NCBI GenBank assembly: GCA_037447655.1
Contig: JBBHKE010003380.1
Span: 57,202-121,201 of the forward strand
Direction of reading: 5' to 3'
Length of the DNA: 64,000 nucleotides
DNA from: Zygnema cylindricum
Taxonomy: Eukaryota; Streptophyta; Zygnematophyceae; Zygnematales; Zygnemataceae
Below are positions 24,600 to 36,600 of this stretch, piece after piece. Position 1 is the stretch's first letter; each line of letters opens with the position of its first letter. The notes beneath the pieces are model-generated. The model was not told the origin of the DNA and ran no database searches. It saw nothing but the letters and a program-made list of their open reading frames with translations. Made by a program: the position numbers and the translations under genes.

Positions 24600-27500
24600 C
24601 GACAAATATCATCTATGTGCGGCGGATAGCGCAGAAAATCTATGATGATCCTGCAGTCCATGACCATTATTCACTACCGAGCATTGTCAGATGGAGGTCA
24701 ATGCTTGAACGTTGAAGGGCCACAAAAATACGTTGGCGGTAAAAATTGACATGAGAGTTGGGGAAGGGCTACCAAATCCTCTTACTTCAAAAAAACGCCT
24801 AGCGCAATCACAGATAAAATAGCCGAAGGAAGAGTCTATGGTCCCAAATATCTCCAAAGCAAATGCGATGAAGATGTCAGCCGTGTCTTGGTGAGCATAA
24901 TGAGTTCTTTAGAGGTCGTTACATCCCGAGCGGCTACACCAGTATGTAATGTCGAAACATGGGATCTCGTAAGGTCGAGAACTACATCCCCAATGTTCTC
25001 TCTACGACTTGCAAAAACACAAGATCCACGCGAGGGCCCCGTACACTCCTAGATTGAGAACGTGGCGAAAGGATATGCGCCGCCTCACATGTCACTCTGC
25101 ATCTTGCTTCATTATCCACTAAAACGATTGCGTCTTGAGCCGTATTCTGTGATGTTTTACGCTCTCACCGTGTGAACAACAGAGCAAATGGACTCCGTGC
25201 TCATCGATAGATTGGCCACAAAGGCAACGAGGATTACCCAAGAAAGGGGGTTGCGGAAAGCCAAGACGTAAGCGGAGTGCAAAAAAAAATGATTGAGAAG
25301 ATAAGCACAGTGAGGCAAAAATTGGAGTAGCAATGAGCCAAGGCCATGCACCTAGTCCAAAACAAGAGTGATGCCAAGACCGTGGGTCCACCGTAGGCAA
25401 CGCCCCAAGGAGGCTCTTAAAGCCGGCAGTGCCTACCTTATATTGCTGGTGATCATGGAAGAGAATGGAAGAGTTGCAAATTGGACCACAATTGGTAATT
25501 CTAAATGAGTAGACAAAAACAATTGTTGAAATGGTAATGAGCCTTTGTCGACGGTACACACTGCATGGGTTAAGATATGATTATCGCCCACCAAAAACCT
25601 CGAACTATTGATAGATGCCACCAACCTAACTACCCAAGTAAGAGGCTACCGAAATAAACAGTTGGCACTATGTTGGTTGTAGGACGCAAACCAAGGTCCT
25701 CGAAAGAGATTGGTGCACCGTATTGTGCACGCATGCAGAATATCACGCGCGCGAGCACAATATTGTGCGTGCGTGCGCGATATCGTGTACGCATGCAAAA
25801 TGTTGTGCGCGCATGCGTCCGATACCATGCGGCATGACATAAGAGGTGGATTGCGCACCAAGTACAATGGTTGTTGCACAACACAACGAGTCAAGATAAC
25901 AAAAGCAACGTGGGAATCCTAAAATTTCACATGGTCTTCAAAGTGGGAAAGGTCATTCAATAATGCATCCTTCAAAAACTCATTAACGAAGCAGGCGCCA
26001 ACCAAGGAGCATAACACTTTCAAACCCTCTTGAGGTGTACGAACATAAAAGCATGTACGGAAAAGGAAATTTGGTGGCAAGCGCATAGTTAACTACGCGA
26101 CACATTTAGAGAATTTCACAAAAAAACTTATTTTAGAAAGATGCTAAAAAAATGGTGAAATGCACGACAAACTTGGTCAAGTGGACCATATGTGTGTCAT
26201 TGGCCACCAGTGACATGTATGTTATCAACCATCGATGGCAAAAAAAAACTTGGAAAAACGATAGCAGATGGTTGTAACAATCGTTAGTGGGCCAAGTTTA
26301 GCCAAAAGGCTCCCAAAAAGGTCGCCTTCACGAGTACTAGTAGTTGAATTCAAAGTGGTAACATCTCCTACTGGGCCACTAAAGGAATAAAAGAGAGGTG
26401 GATGTGGGTTAAAAGGCGCGAACAAAAGGGAAAAGGTGGTTGATAGGAGGAGGGGCACGTCAAAGGTCGCAAAAGATGGCATTACTATTAACGTTAGTGA
26501 AAGCATTAGCAATGTCAACTTAGACAATGACCAATCTTGGTACACGTTTAGAATCGGGCGTAAATATGAACGATTGCCTCACAACCCTCTCGCGTCGCGA
26601 GAACAAACTGATGTGGGGAAAAATAATCATGAAAAGCCCTTATATTTTCCAACACATTGAGCGAGCAACAAGAAGATATACATTTAACCCCATAACGATA
26701 GGACAAACACCGCCGACAAACTTTGAGACAACAGTAAAGAGTTTTGCTGCCAAAAAGGGTAATACAATGAGTGGCACATGCCCTCAAGCTAATTGAGAAA
26801 CTACCTTCAATAGCAAATCAAAACCTTGCGATGGACTTTTTAGAGAAAAAATATCACGCAAAATCTAATAAACCATTTCAAGAGCTCCCACGTTCAAGAG
26901 CTGTGGGGATCGGACAAAAGCTTCAACAAAGCTATCCTAGTGACATTGAAAGGAGTCAAAAGGGCCGTGTGATAAAAAAAAAATGCAAAATTTTAGCAGG
27001 TGCAGCTGGAGGAAAGAAGTGGAGGGCCTCAAAAGTTGAAACTTTACTTGGCGAGGGTGTGAAAAAAGGTTGCGTCCGAGGAGCTCGAGATAGTTCACCA
27101 AACGCTCAAGGTGCACAACACAACGCGTGTGGGTTGTGGATATATGAAGTGGACCCCGATGTCGAGGAAGAAAAAGAAAACTAGTGCCACACTAGCACAC
27201 CCATAGGAAGTTAAAACCAAAACGTAGAGCGGAAATATAAGGAAGAGGTGTCAAACTGCCTGATTATTGATGTTGTCAGCTATAAGCCCAAGTGGCAACT
27301 GAAAATGTGATAGGATGACTTCTCGAAGATCAGGAGGAAATGCGAGAGTAGAGCCAAGTCTAATAGTAATTGAGATGGTAACAACCTAGCATGTTGAGGT
27401 AGTTGTTAAACACCCAATTGTTATAAGAGGGGTATCGCTGAATGGAGGTATTCTTAAGAGGAGACCCTCTTTAAGAAATAAGAAAGAGCAACATGCTCTC

Positions 27501-28140
27501 ACATGTCTCGCTATACGGACATTGACAACGTAAGGCTTTACACAGCCGGGAGCAAGAACCCGAGAAGCAGTACAAGAAGGGTTAGAACCCGAGAAGTCGG
27601 AGCAATACAAGAAGGGTTGAGAGTGGATAAGGAGAAAGGTTGATCAAAGGTTGGGAGGTAGAAGGAGGAAGTTGAGGGGTAGATGCAATAGGTGAGGTGA
27701 TAGAAATGTTATCGAGTGAAGGGGTCCGCACGGATGGGGAAACCAAGGTGGGAGGGGCTATAAGAGGGGGGTTCAACATGTGACCAATTGTGGTTGTTGA
27801 AAAGAGAGTTTGGGATAGGAGCCAAGGGCAAAGTGTTTGATTGCTCTCGATGATTAGGGGGGCGATACTGTGGTGTACATGTAGAGAGTGGATAGTTCAT
27901 CACAAGATAGGGAAAGGGGATGAGGATGGGGGGAATGTTGATGTGTGAGGGTTGGGGTGGGGGTGCGATAGTGGCCGATCGTGGAGCAGACACAAGACGC
28001 TGAGACGAGAAGGAGTTACATGTCGCAAACTTGCAAAAGATGAATGGGAAGGGGACCGTGATGCCCGCTGTGTCTGAGGGGCCATTGGGAGAGGTGTAAA
28101 TGAAGATAGCGGACTAAAAGACGAACTCACTCGATAACAT
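24600..28140 (-). mobile_element. Degenerate LINE (non-LTR retrotransposon)
   Basis: On the minus strand the frame at 25119-25559 has the C-terminal zinc-knuckle-like motif of a LINE family (CLCGQSIDEHG, HLLCCSHGES). Farther downstream, about 24780-24880, a fragment reads FALEIFG, matching the end of the same protein in the copy at 43002-43508. Upstream, 27580-28130, are proline/serine-rich frames that may be the 5' part. Many stops and frameshifts interrupt it and no intact reverse transcriptase motif was found. Extent is approximate. Confidence 0.65.
25712..25818. repeat. Minisatellite inside LINE
   Basis: About four units of 23-26 bases built on TATTGTGCACGCATGCA-like sequence, rich in CGCGCG and GCATGC. 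Confidence 0.75.
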
Positions 28141-28550
28141 GGTTGGATTTTCGTACAAACAATTGACGGATAATGGTCTTGCTAAACGCCACAAAATCAA
28201 CGACTCCTGAAATGAAAGTGGAAACCTTAAATCGCATATCGTTGTGTTTGTCTTACGCCTGATTCATTGGTCGGTATTCATCGATATTCGTCATAATTTG
28301 CGGTATGCAATGCTGTTGTGTATCGATTTGGATCGTGTTTTTTCTTTTTAACAACAGGATATGGAAAACATTTTGAATTTGCGATTTTAATGCTGCACAC
28401 ATAATTAGATGGTGATCTTGAGTCTGCTTGTAGCCGGATAGATATATATGTATGCAATTACGATGTTGTTTTAATGATTATCGATCGATTTTATATATAT
28501 CGACATATTTTAATGAATATAGAGCGTCTGTCCTTTAAATTTCGAACAGC

Positions 28551-29688
28551 TACACCTTGAATCGTTATTAGCGTTATGAACGCTATATCAGCACCCTGAA
28601 ATTTTGACCTTAAAACCTGAAATATAATTAATAACACTATTTTTTTTTTAATTTATTAGGGTTCTGGTGAATTAGCCTTAATAATTCTAATTTTTGATAT
28701 TTTTGAATATTGTGGTGTACGGACGTGTCAAACCGTACAGAATGGTACTATGTTAAGTAGAAAAGTACGAAATATGGATTAAAATAATCGCCATCGCACA
28801 TAAAACTGCTCTTAGAATAAAAGGCAGAATGAAATTGTACCTGTTTTAGTGTAAATATATTGATCGCGCATTAATTATAGGGGAGAAAACCTAAATTAGA
28901 GTTGTGAATAAATTAGAGTAAAAGGACGCGACGGTGTTTGATTTGTCGGATTTTGTAATTTTACCTATTTTACTATGAAGATCGTGATGGCAGATCCGTT
29001 TTATCCAAATCTGCGTTATGGATGAATTAGAGTAAATTCTTTTTTTCGAAATCTTGTAAAACTCAGATAAGCGTTAATAACGCTAATTAATTTTTAACAC
29101 TACACCGTGAATCGTAATTAGATCAAATAAATAATTAGAGTAAAAAAACAAATGAAAATAACTAGAGTTATTAACTCTAATTTGTGTAATCATTTTTTTT
29201 CAGAAACAGATTTTTCTCTAATTTATCAATTACTATAATTTGGGTTTCTTTCCTTACTAGTTATCCGCGCTGATATCTCTACTGTAAATTAGGTATTAGG
29301 TACTCTTACAGAATCTGACAAAACGTGCAGTTTCACGTCATTATGACGTTTGCACTACGCGGTTTGTGAAAACTAGTGTTGGGTATCGGGTAGTTTCATA
29401 TCGCGATAATTTCGATATTCGATATATCGAATATCGATCGAACAGATTCCTCGATATATCGTACCGGGACCAACATAAATTATCGCGATATATATCGAAT
29501 GGAACTATATTAGAGTTGTTAACGCTGATTCAAAAAGTATCTTAAGTAATGTAAAGAATAATTTAGAATTATGTACTCTATTTAGGGTGATAGAGTCAAA
29601 ATTTGGGGCGATGGAATTAGCGTGCATAATGCTAATTACCATTCGCGGTGTAATAATATCTAAACGCAATAACGATTGGCGGTGTACA
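28551..29688. mobile_element. Nested TA-flanked MITEs
   Basis: A left end TACACCTTGAATCGTTATTA at 28551 pairs best with ATAACGATTGGCGGTGTA ending at 29688. Inside, a second element runs from TACACCGTGAATCG at about 29108 to ATTCGCGGTGTA at 29652. That element in turn contains a fragment of the hAT-type family (29371-29505). A further left end starts at 29686. No coding sequence. The remaining stretch to 30474 is AT-rich with nothing recognised. Confidence 0.6.
29371..29505. mobile_element. hAT-type MITE fragment
   Basis: Begins CTAGTGTTGGGTATCGGGTA and is full of CGATATATCG motifs, like the end of the element at 9248-9623. The other terminal repeat is absent. Confidence 0.65.
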
Positions 29689-30474
29689 CCTTGAATCGTT
29701 ATTAGCGTATAGAAATTATTAGTGTAAAGAAAAAATTAGCGTCATTCATCCGATTTTTTTTCAAAATTTAGACATGTCGTTTAATTCTCTATCGATCGAT
29801 GTGCAACTCAACCCTGTCCCTATTTTATTTCATTTTGCGGCCAATACAATATGGGTCTTAAGGGCATATTGTATGTTTTGCGTACAATAGGCATATTGTA
29901 TGGGCGTACGGACACCTACTTTTGAACTATGGATATTAGCTGTAGGATGAAAATCCTACAGTTTGTCATTTGGGGCCGCGTGAAATTTCCACGATTGGAG
30001 AAATTACGTTTCGTGCGAGAACTCTCGCTAAACGTGCGTACTTTAAAAATGAAAAGAGTTTATTTTCATATTTAATTTTCGATTTTTCCCTGCAGTCAAG
30101 CAGTCATGATCTCATGGACATGTTATCATTTTAAATAATTGATATGAACTGTAGCTCCATGCGTCTCTCACTCTCACGTGGTAGCCATTGTAGGGCATCA
30201 AATGTCGAAAATGTTTAGGTTTTCTTCGAAGGTTACGCACAATACATACAATTTAAGAGCTTGTACGACTTCTACTGCTCTTCATCAACTTTTTTAGTCA
30301 ATTGTTGTACGGTATTGTAAAGATTTTTGTACTTTTCAAGCGCATGTCTTGTGTTTCATGACTTTTTAGGGTTAGGGTTTGATGGACTTAGAAGTTCGCA
30401 AGAATCCTTGTTAGCATGCGATTTCTTTTGCAAAAAGTAAATGTGTGTATACAATTCTAGGCATTTCATTTAAT

Positions 30475-30643
30475 CAATTAAAACCTAATTGGTTTATAGT
30501 CAAGTACGACCTAATCGATATTTGATCAATTAAAAGCTAATCGATCTCTAGTCAAATAAAACCTAATTGATCTTTGATAAAAAAATCGGTCTCCAGTCAA
30601 CTGAAACTCAATCGATCCTTACTCAATTAAAACCTATTTGACT
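30475..30643. repeat. 26-bp minisatellite upstream of the apyrase gene
   Basis: About seven diverged 26-base units (CAATTAAAACCTAATTG plus TTTATAGT-like) end roughly 30 bases before the ATG at 30676. It must lie in the 5' UTR or core promoter of the apyrase gene. Confidence 0.75.
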
Positions 30644-30675
30644 TTTTATATTTTTCTGTTTTCCTTCAAAAGGCC

Positions 30676-33600
30676 ATGAACGCTTTCTCTAGCCCTGGCA
30701 TCAAAAGCAATAACATTTACCATCTTCGTCGCAACAGCAGTTCAACAATTTCTCTCTCTCTTTTGGAACATCCTAATAGTAATAACCTCTCTCACCCTCC
30801 TCCTGCAATGCGGTCGTCTTTCGGGATTCCCCCTCACCGCACTCAATTGCCTCCACGGGCCACTCCTTCTAGAATGCATACTTCTTTGCAAAATTCCCCC
30901 TATTTTCCCCATTTTCCTTTAGCACGGCGCCGTATGTCTTGCAATTCCTCCTTGGTTTCTTGTATGCTCATCTCCGGACTGGCAATGACAGCTGTCATGA
31001 CAATCATTTTCCTTTTTTCCAAAAGCTCCTCCTCCTCTCTTCCTACCACTGTTGTAGAAAAAACGAACAAAAAATACGCCATAATCATCGATGCAGGTAG
31101 TAGTGGTTCAAGACTCCATATATTTTGGTACCTTCCCTCTCCAAAAGGAATGGTTAAATTGCCTCAGGTGAATCCCACCTCCAAATCTCTCAAAATTCGT
31201 CCCGGATTGTCGTCTTTTGCTAACCGAGTCGAGGAGGCTGGGGAATCCTTGATGCCTCTCGTAGACTTTGCGCGAAAATACGTTCCTCTCGAATTGCAAC
31301 CTTCCACTCCACTCTACTTGATGGCGACCGCTGGCCTCCGGAGATTGGAGAATTCCACTTGCATGAAAATTTTGTCTTCTTGTGAGAAGCAACTTCGAGC
31401 TTCCGGATTCAATTTCAGTCAGGACGGAGGAGCTGTTGTCATTCCAGGTACGGAATTAGACAAGAAGTGAAATGAAATGAAAGATGAAACGAGATGAGAT
31501 GAGATGAGTTGGAGTGGAGTTGGAGTTGAGTGGAGTGGAATGGAGTGGAAGGGAGTGTAAGGGAGTGGAAGGGACTGAAATGAAATGAAATTTGATTGAG
31601 GGGATGGACTTTTTTTTCGAGGTGTTGAACTAGAAAAACTTGCAAAAATAAGTAACAAGAAACAGAAATACTCCTATTGATTCAACTAATATCTTGAGCC
31701 CTTAAGGTCAGTCGATTAGTTTTGCAAAGTGCTTATTGTACCACACCTCTATCAGCCATCTGTCTCCGCTCTCCCTTCCACTCCTTTCCCTTTCTTCCCT
31801 CTCCCTTACTTCCCTCTCCCTTTCTCTCCTTCCCTTTCTTCCCTCTCCCTTTCTCCCCTCTCCCTTCCCCTCTTGTTGTCAGGGCAAGATAATGCTGCTT
31901 CTTTTACGCCTTTTCCTCTTTTTCTTTTTTACATTTTTTTCTTTTTTTTTGTTATTTCTCTTTTTTTTTCTGCTTTTTTTATGCTTCTTCCCCCTTTTCG
32001 TTTTATATAGTTTACATATCTATAAGCTGTGGTTTATGACTTACAAAAAAAAATATTGCAGGCATGTGGGAAGGAGTCTATGCTTGGGTTGCTGCGAATT
32101 ACGCCGCAAATCTTTTGGGTACGGCTCCAGATAAGACAAATGGAATTATTGAACTTGGTGGGGCTTCTGCACAGGTACACCTTTCATCTCTGTCTCTCTT
32201 TCTTTCTCTCTCTCTTGCTCTCTCCTCACTCTCTCTCTCTCCCTCTCTCCCTTTCTCTCCCTCTCTCTCTCTCTGTCTGTCCCTCTCCTCTCTCTGTCTC
32301 TGTCTCTTTCTAAACTTCTTGCATTTTAGACGAGAGAAAACCTGTCAAAATCTTTGACAAAAGTTTTTGCTTGGTTGTATTGTAACTCATAATTAATGAA
32401 GATTCAGGAAAGGTGTCAAAGTTTGTAAGCATTTTTGTGTAATTTTAATCTTCGTACTCTTGTCTCGTTCTTCTGTTTATTTAATGTGCACAACTTTTTG
32501 CATTTTTCAGATCAGCTTCCTAAATTTGTGATTTTTGGTCAAAATCAGAAAAAAAAGACAAAGAAAACAAACACACTATTGTTCCTGCATCGCATGACAC
32601 TCGAGTATTAACTATAGAGCTTTTGTTGAAAAGAACATTGGAAAGTGATTGTCTACATCTTGAAATTACCTCCATAATCTTTATCTTTATAGTCTTCGAT
32701 TACCTCCGTGATCTTACCTCATTATCTTTATCTTTATCTTTATAATCTTTAATTACGTCCATCATCTTCCGAATCTTTACCTCCATTATCTTTATCTTCA
32801 TCTTTATCTTTATCTTATCTTTTCTCTCTCTCTATCTTTTTAATTGTTAATTACCTCCATAATCTTACCTCCGTTATGTTTATGTTTACTTTATCTTTGT
32901 GCTCTTTACCTCCATCATCTTTATCTTTATCTTTGTCTTTTTCTTTAATTGTATCTTTAACTTTTATCTTTATCTGATCTTTAACTTTATCTTTATAATC
33001 TTTAACTACCTCCATGATGTTACCTCCATTCGTTTTATAATGACCTCCATAATCAGATACCTTTCCCCCATTATCTGTATCTTTATCTTTTTCTATGTTT
33101 TTGTCTTATCTTTACCTTTATAATCTTTAATTAGCTCCATTATCGTTAATTTCCATTTGTCTATTCTTAATTTGCAACGTGGTACAACGTTTTAAGTACT
33201 TGCTCACAGTTTTGAGAAAAATTGTGTCTCTAAACAACTTAACTGCTTGTAAAGCTAGTTCAAAAAAAAGGGATAACTGGAAAAAACCGCATTCACTTTT
33301 GACAATTGATTGAGTTTTTCAAATAGGACAGGTTTTTGTGTCAGGTGGTAGGACTCAAGAAAGGCATACTTTGGACTTATTGTACCCAAAAAGGTAAAGA
33401 ACGAATCTGGATTTTGGAAAGTGATGTAACAGTACACCTTGAATCTCTATTATCGTTAATAACATTAATTTGGTGCCGTTTATAACGATTTGTTTTTCTC
33501 TTCGCGCTAATTTGGTAAGAGGTTGAAGATCGGCTACGTCTCTCGGACCTGAATTTGAGTTGATAACACCAAAATAAACACCACACTATGTATTACTTAA

Positions 33601-36600
33601 CGCTAATTGAGGCACTGTTTGTCGCTATTAAAGCTACTGACGTCCACATTATTTGTATCGTGCATTTTGTTATTTCATGATTTTTTGTCAAACAAAAAAT
33701 CATGAAACATTGTTGTTTGACATTATTGACAAAGGAGTGTACAGAATGCCGCAATGTTATTTGACTCTAATTAGTTTTTTTTTTCTTCTTTGACAAGTTC
33801 GCATTAACACTGATAGATAATCTTACTCCAATATGGCCATTAGCAGTGTGGTTCCGTGGATTTTTAACCAAAAAAGTAAACAAATTGTCAGTTCTTTTCT
33901 TCTTCTTTTTCTTCCGTTTTTTTTTCCTTCTTACGTTTTTTCTTTGCAGGTGACGTTTGTTCCCGACAAGATAGATGGAGTTCAAGTAGAGCATATTAAA
34001 AAATTGACTTTGGGAGGAGTACATTATTCCCTCTTCACTCACAGTTTTCTCAATTATGGCCAGGCCTGTACTGCCCCCAACCTGAAGTTTTTTTTACCTT
34101 CTCATTCATCCTTTTTGCTTGTAGTTGGGTTTTCTCTTCTTCGCTTTTTGTTGTTGGATTTGGTGTGATATTTTTCACTTTCATTTTGCCTTCTTTATTC
34201 TTTTTTATGTATTCACATCGTTTACCATCACTTTTATTTTTTAAGATTATTAAATAATAGTATATATATGTGGAATATGTATATATATAATGTAGACTAG
34301 ATATATACTGCCGATAGATGCAGTTTTATTCATTGCTTAACTGTATAAGTAATTGGTTGTGATGAAGTGTTTATTGTTATTATGGAAAACAAAATGTAAC
34401 ATATGGAAATAAGCTCGGAAATCTTGAAAAGAGAATGTTGCATAGATGGTTAAGTTGGCTTAGTTTATAATATGATTTAAAACTAAGGTTCTTTATGATG
34501 GTGTACTAAGCGTTCGATAATGTATTGGTGGTTGAACCAGTGTAGAGTGTTTTTATAATGACATTCTACCCCTATTGCTAAGTTTTTGTGTTATCTTTCT
34601 TATTTTTTTTTAATTTTTAAGTTTAAGGCTCTCTGGATGAGGTATTGAATACAAATGTCATTTGATGAACCGATGTTAAATGGTTTTTAATAGCGTTGTG
34701 TATTGGGAAAAAACTTATCGTGAAAAAACCGATAACGATAATTACCGGTTACCGAACAGTGAGGGGTCCCGATATATCGCTCCGAAACCAACAATTTTTT
34801 ATTGCCGATAAGTGTAAAAAATATCGTATACTATATTGTATTATATTTTACACATTATGTAGTATGGAATGCCACGTCATGGCATCCGTAAAAAAACAGT
34901 ATAAGTGTACGGTCTGAACCGTACAATTATTGCCGATAATTATCTGGCCCGATATTTATCGGTAATTCATAGAGATACCCCGGTTTTTTTTCGCGATAAT
35001 TCCGTTTCCGATATATCGAACCAATGTATCGATTATTGGTAGGTCAAAAAATGGTACACATCGGGTATCGGCAAATGGCTACCGATAATTTGTGTTTATA
35101 TGATTTGTACTTGTTCAAAATGAGGACCATTAGCTCTTGATATAGATACCAGAATATCCATAACTCAGATTGCAAAAAAAAGAAAAGGAAAAGAAAAACA
35201 AAAAAAAGAAACCGGAAATGGTCCTGAATCGAGAGAGAAAATGGTCCAGAAACGCACGAATAAGCATAGAGGTTTCATTCGTACTTTTTTTGACTTTTTT
35301 ACCAAAATGCGTTATTTTTTTCTAGTTTATGAACTTTTCGTATATTTCGTGTACTTTTCGTGTACGGATAAAATGTATGGAAAATTTCATGGATGACTTA
35401 GATTTGGAGTAGAGAGATAGAGAGATATTTGAAGTGACGTCAAAATGTGTTTCGTTTCGTTGTTATTAAGTAGTAATACACCGTGAATAGTGATTAGTGT
35501 TAATAACGCTAATTTGGCGCCCTCAAATTTTGACCCTCGGACCTAAAATAGAATTGATAACTATTTTTTTTTTACGTTAATATAGGGACTGTTTAATTAA
35601 CGTTAATTACTCTAATTTCGACTGTTTTTAAATAGTGCAATGTACGAAATATGTTTGTCCGTACTAAAACTGCTCATTATTTCGTACTAATGTACAGCAT
35701 AAGTGTGAGATGAAGGCGTCGACACGGGAAATTGAGTGCGTCGCCACGGAAAAGCGCACTCAGATTTGGTTCTCAGTCATAAAGATGAGGGAAAATTGCG
35801 AGAACCTGTTCTCACATGATCAAGCGTCGAATATGTGAACACAGACTATCGTGGCTACAATATGGGAATGTGTATCCAAATTAGTGTTAGGTGCATAAAT
35901 TAGCGTTAATTTTTGTTAGCGTTTGGCCCTTGAACCCAAAATAGAGTTAGTAACACTCTTTGTTTCTTTACACTAATTATTTCTTATTTCTCTAATAGCG
36001 ATTCACAGGGTAGTATTTTTTATTAAATGTTTTTCTACTTTTTCTTTTTTTTATAAAGTCTAAGCCGGTCAACACATTTTATAAAAAGTGCATTTGTTCC
36101 ATCCGCATATTCATTATTTTTGAGCGTTTTATGCGGGCGTTGTATGCGAATGAAACCACTATGCAAATTAGAGCACTCCACTGATAACAAAAAAGGGCCA
36201 TGATCAGAGTGGGGGCATTGTTTCTATCCTTTTTTTTTTTGCTGTGCTCTAGTGATAGACATATCCACGGCCCCTCTCTCCCTCACTTCTTTCTCCCTCT
36301 CGTATCTCGCTCTCTCTTGCTCCCTCCCCCCTTCTCTTTCTCCCCCTTTCACTCCCTCTCTTCTCTCCCTCACCTTCAACAATATTATGCTCAAGGGGGT
36401 TTTTGGGGCTGGTGGGGACGGACAGAAAGCAGGAGGCGGCAGCGGAAGGGCTGGCTGCGATGCTACAACAAAAGAAAACTTTGACAGGTTTTTTCTCCAC
36501 TTTTCCTTCCTTTCAAATCAAGTATTTTCCATCGTTTAGTGGTAACTTACCATTGCAAACATGTTCTTTACTAAAGAAAACTTCGACAGGTTTTTTTTCC

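Larger units (their letters stand above)
34064..36432 (+). other. Apyrase intron 3, probable GC-AG intron
   Basis: The conserved apyrase motif ends exon 3 as HSFLNYGQ, then CAG|GCCTGT follows with no GT donor. The next usable exon (acceptor AAAGCAG|GAG at 36432) continues in phase 0 as EAAAEGLAAML, as apyrases do. A GT donor seven codon-bases on gives the wrong phase. The site is a weak GC donor or a sequence error. The intron also contains a MITE and a hAT-type remnant. Confidence 0.55.

Noticed and set aside
26436-27184. Plus-strand frames of 74-137 residues
   Set aside because: They lie opposite the degenerate LINE and show no motif; treated as shadows.
31729-32357. Frames of 93-132 residues in apyrase introns 1-2
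   Set aside because: CT-rich intron translations; only 32062-32174 is exon.
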